This document shows positions 13,934 through 17,701 of a DNA stretch of 17,701 nt, one piece after another. Both the position numbers and the translations under genes were made by a program. Every line of letters begins with the position of its first letter. Positions within the stretch are counted from its first letter, which is position 1. A model generated the notes under the pieces. The model saw only the letters and a list, made by a program, of their open reading frames with translations. It searched no databases and was not told the DNA's origin. This stretch comes from RGIG5472 sp051867635 (GTDB taxonomy: Bacteria; Bacillota; Clostridia; Oscillospirales; Oscillospiraceae). The stretch spans positions 1-17,701 of the forward strand of contig JBJDYT010000057.1 of the NCBI GenBank assembly GCA_051867635.1, given 5' to 3'.

Positions 13934-14797
13934 ATGAAACAGACGCCCATCATCGCCATCCTGTACGACTTCGACAAGACCCTCTGCACCACGGACATGC
14001 AGGACTACGCCTTCATCCCCTCCCTGGGCTACACGCCGGAGGAGTTCTGGCGCCGGGCCAACAGCTTCGGCCGGGAGAACCGCATGGACGGCATTCTGGC
14101 CTACATGTACACCATGATCGCGGAGTGCCGCGCCCAGCACATCCGCCTGGACCGGGACTATCTGGTGAACGCGGGGCGGAGCATCGTCCTCTTCCCCGGC
14201 GTGAAGGAGTGGTTTGGGCGCATCAACGCCTGCGGCGAGAGCGCCGGGGTCCGGGTGGAGCATTACATCATCTCCTCGGGCCTGCGGGAGATCATCGAGG
14301 GCAGCGGCATCAGCCACGAGTTCAAGGAGATCTACGCCAGCGAGTTTTTCTATGACGAGAGCGGTCTTGCCTCCTGGCCCAAGCTGGACGTCAACTTCAC
14401 CAACAAGACCCAGTTCGTCTACCGCATCAACAAGGGCGTGCTGGACGTGGCGGAGGACCGGGCGCTGAACGCCTCCATGCCGGACGACAGCAAGCGCGTC
14501 CCCTTCACCAACATGATCTATATCGGCGACGGCCTGTCCGATGTGCCCTGCATGAAGATGATGCGGGCCTACGGCGGCGAAGCCATCGCCGTGTACCAGG
14601 AGGGCAACCGCGCCGGCGTGGAGGACCTGCTGCGCAAGGGGCGGGTGGACTTCATCTTCCCCGCGGACTACCGCGCCGGCGGCGCGCTGGACGTCACCAT
14701 GCAGCGCATCATACGGAAGATGGCCCTGGCGGACGCGCTGGCGGAGGAAAACGCCCGGCAGCGGAAGGCCGTGAAGAAAACAGACGCGGAGGACTGA
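13934..14797 (+). CDS. HAD-superfamily hydrolase (phosphoserine-phosphatase-like)
   Basis: Probable cytoplasmic Mg2+-dependent phosphatase of 287 residues. Motif I is YDFDKTL (nucleophile D12, acid/base D14). Motif II is IISSG (S114 or S115), K158 in FTNKTQ is the likely motif III lysine, and motif IV is GDGLSD (D199, D203). A helical cap lies between motifs I and II (about 25-85). The layout resembles phosphoserine phosphatase-type HAD proteins, but the SerB substrate-site pattern is not clear, so the substrate is unknown. The C-terminus is charged (RQRKAVKKTDAED). GGAGGAG sits 5 nt before the ATG. The gene starts right after the divIVA terminator hairpin and may be reached by read-through; no separate promoter is visible. 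Confidence 0.85.
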   Translation: MKQTPIIAILYDFDKTLCTTDMQDYAFIPSLGYTPEEFWRRANSFGRENRMDGILAYMYTMIAECRAQHIRLDRDYLVNAGRSIVLFPGVKEWFGRINACGESAGVRVEHYIISSGLREIIEGSGISHEFKEIYASEFFYDESGLASWPKLDVNFTNKTQFVYRINKGVLDVAEDRALNASMPDDSKRVPFTNMIYIGDGLSDVPCMKMMRAYGGEAIAVYQEGNRAGVEDLLRKGRVDFIFPADYRAGGALDVTMQRIIRKMALADALAEENARQRKAVKKTDAED

Positions 14798-14826
14798 GCG
14801 TGTCAAAAAAGCGGCGGGCCGAGAAG

Positions 14827-14914
14827 CGTTTTTGCCCCGTACACGCCGCGGCAAAAAACGAATTTGAGCTTTTCGCGTCTGCGGACGCGAACCCTGTGAG
14901 CTTTTGAAAAAGCT
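14827..14914. repeat. Tandem inverted repeats in the convergent intergenic region
   Basis: Three inverted repeats stand in a row: CGTTTTTGCC (14827-14836) with GGCAAAAAACG (14850-14860); TTCGCGTC (14872-14879) with GACGCGAA (14884-14891) around loop TGCG; and AGCTTT (14899-14904) with AAAGCT (14909-14914) around TGAA. GAGCTTTT also occurs as a direct repeat at 14866-14873 and 14898-14905. With the terminator next to them they make an unusually dense series of stems. They could be decayed terminators or part of an untranslated RNA; nothing identifies a known RNA family. Confidence 0.5.
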
Positions 14915-14951
14915 GAGGCGCGCTGCCAAACGGCAGCGCGCCTGCTTTTTC
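14906..14951. terminator. Bidirectional intrinsic terminator between HAD gene and amidohydrolase gene
   Basis: AGGCGCGCTGCC (14916-14927) and GGCAGCGCGCCT (14932-14943) form a perfect 12-bp stem with loop AAAC. Outer arms GAAAAAGC (14906-14913) and GCTTTTTC (14944-14951) extend it after a 2-nt bulge. On the plus strand TTTTT follows (14946-14950) and on the minus strand CTTTTTC follows, so the same hairpin can end both converging transcripts. Confidence 0.88.
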
Positions 14952-14953
14952 GC

Positions 14954-14973
14954 CGGACCGGTCTCCCGGTCCG
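14954..14973. other. Second hairpin close to the amidohydrolase stop codon
   Basis: CGGACCGG (14954-14961) and CCGGTCCG (14966-14973) are a perfect 8-bp stem with loop TCTC. It lies 7 nt from the minus-strand stop codon. Read on the minus strand no T-run follows, so it is more likely an mRNA-end stem that works with the larger terminator than a terminator itself. Confidence 0.5.
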
Positions 14974-14980
14974 CGTATTT

Positions 14981-16594
14981 TCAGCCGAACACTTTCCTTC
15001 CGCCCAGATAGGTGGCGTGTACCGGGATATCCCGGATCTCCTCCGGGGCTACCGTGAAGGGGTTCCGGTCCAGCACCACAAAGTCGGCCAGCATCCCCGG
15101 ACGGATGCGGCCCTTGCGGTTTTCCTCAAAGCTGCTCTCGGCGCCGCGGATGGTGTAGCTGTCCAGGGCCTCCTGCACGGTGAAGGCCTCCTCCGGCAGA
15201 TAGGGGCCCGCGCTGCCCCGCAGGGTGCTTCTCGTCACGGCGCACTGCATGCCCGCCAGCGCGTCGGGAAGCTCCACCGGGCAGTCGCTGCCGTTGCTGA
15301 CGGATACGCCGCTGTTCATCAGCGTCTTCCAGCAGTAGCTGCTGGAGGCCAGCTCCCTGCCCACGCGCTCCTCTACAATGTGGATGTCGTAGTCCAGGAA
15401 GATGCTCTGGGCATAAACATGCAGCCCCATGTCCGCGATCTTCTTCAGCTGGTCCGGACGGGTGATCTGGCAGTGCACGATGCCGTGGCGGTGGTCCTGC
15501 CTCGGATGGGCGGCCAGGGCCTTTTCATAGGCGGCCAGCACCCGGTCCAGGCAGGCGTCGCCGATGGCGTGGACCGCCACCTGCATACCGTGGGCGTTGG
15601 CGTAGCCGATCATCTCGTCCAGGGTCTCCTGGGTAAAGACCGGAATGCCGCAGGTGGAGGGGTCGTCCGCATAGGGGCGGCTGAGATAGGCGGTGCGGGG
15701 GCCGAGGGCGCCGTCGCCCAGCATTTTCAGCGGCCCGATCTTAAACAGCTCCGAGCCCGCGCCGGTGTGGCAGCCGGACTCCACGAACTCCTTTAGGCTG
15801 GGCAGGTCGGTGAAGTTGCTCTGCTCATACACGCGCACGGTCAGCTCGCCGGCGGCCTCCAGCTCCTGATAGGCGGCGTTGATCTCCCGCCAGGAGATCT
15901 TGCGGTACAGGCAGTAATCGTCGGTCTGGCTGCTGGTGACGCCGTAGGCGTTCAGCGCCTGGCAGGCGGAGCGGATCATATCCTTCAGCTCCTCCTTGCC
16001 GGGCTCGGGGATGGCCTCGTACACGGCGTCCATGGCGTTGTCGAAAAAGCGCCCGTCCGGAACGCCGTTCTCCATGCCGATCCGCCCACCCTCCGGCTGG
16101 GGCGTATCCGCCGTCACGCCCAGGAGCTCCAGCGCCCGGCTGTTGACCACCAGGCAGTGGCCGCAGGCGCGGACGGCGCAGATCGGGACCTCCGTGGAGA
16201 CCTGGTCCAGGTCATAGCGGCTGGGCATCCGGCGCACGTCGGTGAAATAGTCCTGGTTCCAGCCCCGGCCCGTGAGCCACGTGCCGCCCGTGTGGGGATG
16301 GGCCCTTTCAAAGTCCCGCAGGCAGTCCAGCAGCTCCGCCAGGCTCGTGGTGTGGGCGGCCAGCTGGGCGGTATGCAGCGCGCTGCCGAAGCTCAGCAGG
16401 TGCATGTGGCTGTCGTTGAAGGCACTGGAGACGAACCTGCCCTCCAGATCCACCAGGCAGGAATCCGCCTGCGCAAAGGCCAAAGCCTCCTGGCTGCTTC
16501 CCGCGAAAAGAAATTCCTCACCCTCCACGACGAACGCCTCCGCCAGGGGAAGCGTCCCCGTATAGACCGCACCATTGTGATAAATGGTCCTCAT
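14981..16594 (-). CDS. YtcJ-type metal-dependent amidohydrolase
   Basis: Amidohydrolase-superfamily (Amidohydro_3) enzyme of 537 residues, related to YtcJ and N-substituted formamide deformylase. Metal-site residues visible are H63 and H65 (NDSHMHL), K290 in KMLGDGALGPRTA, H342 (VAVHAIGDA), H374 (HGIVHCQ) and D437 (SNGSDCPVE). The C-terminal GRIRPGMLADFVVLDRNPF belongs to the beta-sandwich shared by this superfamily. No signal peptide is seen, so it is probably cytoplasmic. The frame is open 41 codons further upstream, but the ATG at 16594 follows AAAGGAG by 7 nt and starts the family domain (MRTIYHNGAVYTG). It lies 85 nt downstream of the symporter gene and is probably co-transcribed with it. 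The substrate is unknown, perhaps an N-acyl or formamide-type compound. Confidence 0.9.
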   Translation of the reverse strand: MRTIYHNGAVYTGTLPLAEAFVVEGEEFLFAGSSQEALAFAQADSCLVDLEGRFVSSAFNDSHMHLLSFGSALHTAQLAAHTTSLAELLDCLRDFERAHPHTGGTWLTGRGWNQDYFTDVRRMPSRYDLDQVSTEVPICAVRACGHCLVVNSRALELLGVTADTPQPEGGRIGMENGVPDGRFFDNAMDAVYEAIPEPGKEELKDMIRSACQALNAYGVTSSQTDDYCLYRKISWREINAAYQELEAAGELTVRVYEQSNFTDLPSLKEFVESGCHTGAGSELFKIGPLKMLGDGALGPRTAYLSRPYADDPSTCGIPVFTQETLDEMIGYANAHGMQVAVHAIGDACLDRVLAAYEKALAAHPRQDHRHGIVHCQITRPDQLKKIADMGLHVYAQSIFLDYDIHIVEERVGRELASSSYCWKTLMNSGVSVSNGSDCPVELPDALAGMQCAVTRSTLRGSAGPYLPEEAFTVQEALDSYTIRGAESSFEENRKGRIRPGMLADFVVLDRNPFTVAPEEIRDIPVHATYLGGRKVFG

Positions 16595-16630
16595 TTCAAT
16601 ACTCCTTTTCTGATCTTTGCGCCGCCGCTT

Positions 16631-16666
16631 CCGGCTTTCCGTGCAGCGGACTTCACGAAAAGCCGG
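16631..16666. repeat. Inverted repeat between symporter and amidohydrolase genes
   Basis: CCGGCTTT (16631-16638) and AAAGCCGG (16659-16666) are perfect complements with a 20-nt loop. The 16659-16666 arm also lies in the self-complementary AAGCCGGCTT. In minus-strand mRNA this would form a stem within the short gap before the amidohydrolase ribosome site. It may set relative expression of the two genes or be an mRNA-processing point. Confidence 0.4.
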
Positions 16667-16679
16667 CTTGCAGGGGCCT

Positions 16680-17701
16680 TTACCGGTCGGCCTTTTGGGC
16701 CGCCACCGCGTCCTCATAGAACAGCGGCGCGTCGCTCTCCACCTTGCCGATCCCGAGGTAGCGGGCCTTGTAGTCCTTCAGCAGCTTGAAGTACTGGTTG
16801 GACAGGAGCAGGATCACGGCCACGTTGACAAAGGTGGGGATGGCGGAGGTGATATCCACCACCGTCCAGATAAAGCCCTGGTTATCGGTCTTGACCAGGT
16901 AGATGGTCCACAGAAGGCCGGGGAGCACGCGGATGGCGTAGAAGATCTTCATGACAATGGTCTTGACCGGGCCGTCCTTCTTGTAGAGGTGCTCCAGAAT
17001 GGCCAGATAGTAGGTAAACCAGCCGCCGGAGGTCGTGACGGTGAAGATCACCATGATGACCGCGAGCAGGATGCTTCCCACGGTCCCGAAGCTGCTGGAG
17101 AAGGCGTTCAGCGCCAGCGTGCCGCCGTTGGAGCCGTCGGTCCACATGCCGCTCAGGATCACGGACAGCGCGGTGATGGAGCAGACGATGAAGGTGTCAA
17201 AGAACACCTCGAAGGAGCCCCACAGGCCCTGCTCCACCGGATGGCGGGTCTTGGCGGAGGCGTGGATCATGGGGGAAGTGCCCCAGCCGGCCTCGTTGGA
17301 GTAGACGGAGCGGGCCATGCCCACGCGGACCATCTGGCTGACCGCGCAGCCCGCGAAGCCGCCGATGGCCGCGGTGCCGGTGAAGGCGTTGGTGAAGATG
17401 GAGGCCAGCGCGGCCGGAACAGAGGTGATATTGGCGACGATCATGGCGAGGCCCATGAGGATGTACAGGGCGCTCATGAAGGGGACCAGCTTGCTGAAGA
17501 TGGTGGCGATGCGCTTCGTGCCGCCGCCGGTGATGAAGAAGGTCAGCACACAGACCAGCACGCCCACGATGATGACGCCCTCGATCCAGAAGCCGCCGAC
17601 GGAGATGCCGTCAAAGTGGAAAGCGCCGGCCACCACCTGGGAGGCGGTGAGGGTGGAGGAGGTCACAAAGAAGGTGGAGAAGATGCCGATGCCGAAGATG
17701 A
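16680..17701 (-). CDS. AGCS-family sodium/alanine (glycine) symporter, partial at N-terminus
   Basis: Inner-membrane sodium-coupled symporter of the alanine/glycine:cation family. The frame stays open to the right edge, giving about 340 residues of a family usually near 450-480, so roughly the first quarter is outside the window. The diagnostic block is present: GMARSVYSNEAGWGTSPM, HASAKTRHPVEQGLWGSF, then FFDTFIVCSITALSVILSG. Several hydrophobic segments and a polar C-terminal tail (SDAPLFYEDAVAAQKADR) follow. A GTG at 17666 could be mistaken for a start, but coding continues upstream of it (FGIGIFSTFF). It is followed after 85 nt by the amidohydrolase, which suggests uptake and hydrolysis of a linked substrate or product. 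Confidence 0.93.
   Translation of the reverse strand, partial: IFGIGIFSTFFVTSSTLTASQVVAGAFHFDGISVGGFWIEGVIIVGVLVCVLTFFITGGGTKRIATIFSKLVPFMSALYILMGLAMIVANITSVPAALASIFTNAFTGTAAIGGFAGCAVSQMVRVGMARSVYSNEAGWGTSPMIHASAKTRHPVEQGLWGSFEVFFDTFIVCSITALSVILSGMWTDGSNGGTLALNAFSSSFGTVGSILLAVIMVIFTVTTSGGWFTYYLAILEHLYKKDGPVKTIVMKIFYAIRVLPGLLWTIYLVKTDNQGFIWTVVDITSAIPTFVNVAVILLLSNQYFKLLKDYKARYLGIGKVESDAPLFYEDAVAAQKADR

Noticed and set aside
16595..16717. 41-codon N-terminal extension of the amidohydrolase
   Set aside because: Arg/Lys-rich, not part of the family, and overlaps the end of the symporter gene; AAAGGAG marks the ATG at 16594.
17664..17666. GTG as the start of the symporter
   Set aside because: The frame continues with a hydrophobic AGCS-like segment to the window edge, so this is an internal valine codon.

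Overview
The window reads as a chromosomal segment of a high-G+C anaerobic Firmicute, most likely an Oscillospiraceae/Oscillospirales-type gut clostridium. This is inferred from protein style (clostridial MiaB, MutS, MutL, SepF, DivIVA, YggS), strong AGGAGG-type ribosome sites, heavy GGC/CTG/GAG codon use, and a gut-type accessory set (gallate-decarboxylase-like UbiD enzyme, sodium/alanine symporter). No database search was possible, so the taxon is an inference. There is no CRISPR array, transposase, phage gene, tRNA or rRNA.

Layout. Positions 1-1003 (minus strand) hold the first 334 codons of an LpdC-like UbiD decarboxylase that runs off the left edge. Positions 1004-1508 are a divergent intergenic region of lower G+C. 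It carries an operator-like dyad and a GC-rich hairpin near lpdC, and a TGG-TATAAT extended -10 promoter in front of miaB. From 1509 to 13878 eleven genes run co-directionally with short gaps: miaB, an MBL-fold hydrolase, mutS, a CPBP membrane protease-like gene, mutL, miaA, hfq, an HlyD-like membrane adaptor, yggS, sepF and divIVA. A 10-bp perfect hairpin follows divIVA, and a HAD phosphatase gene (13934-14797) starts directly behind it. A stack of inverted repeats, including a bidirectional terminator, separates this from a minus-strand pair: a YtcJ-type amidohydrolase (14981-16594) and an AGCS sodium/amino-acid symporter that leaves the window at the right edge.

How the genes work together. 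MiaA and MiaB make successive steps of the ms2i6A37 tRNA modification. MutS and MutL are the core of mismatch repair, and MutL has an endonuclease-type C-terminal domain as expected in bacteria lacking MutH. The mutL-miaA-hfq order is also known from enterobacteria. YggS, SepF and DivIVA belong to the Gram-positive division cluster, but ylmG and ylmH, usually found between sepF and divIVA, are absent; an HlyD-like protein sits just upstream of yggS.

Most of the window is housekeeping. I see no clearly new multi-gene system. The best leads are the hfq leader (hairpin over the Shine-Dalgarno plus a copied start-region motif), the HlyD-like protein in the division cluster, the CPBP gene between mutS and mutL, and the operator-like elements upstream of lpdC.
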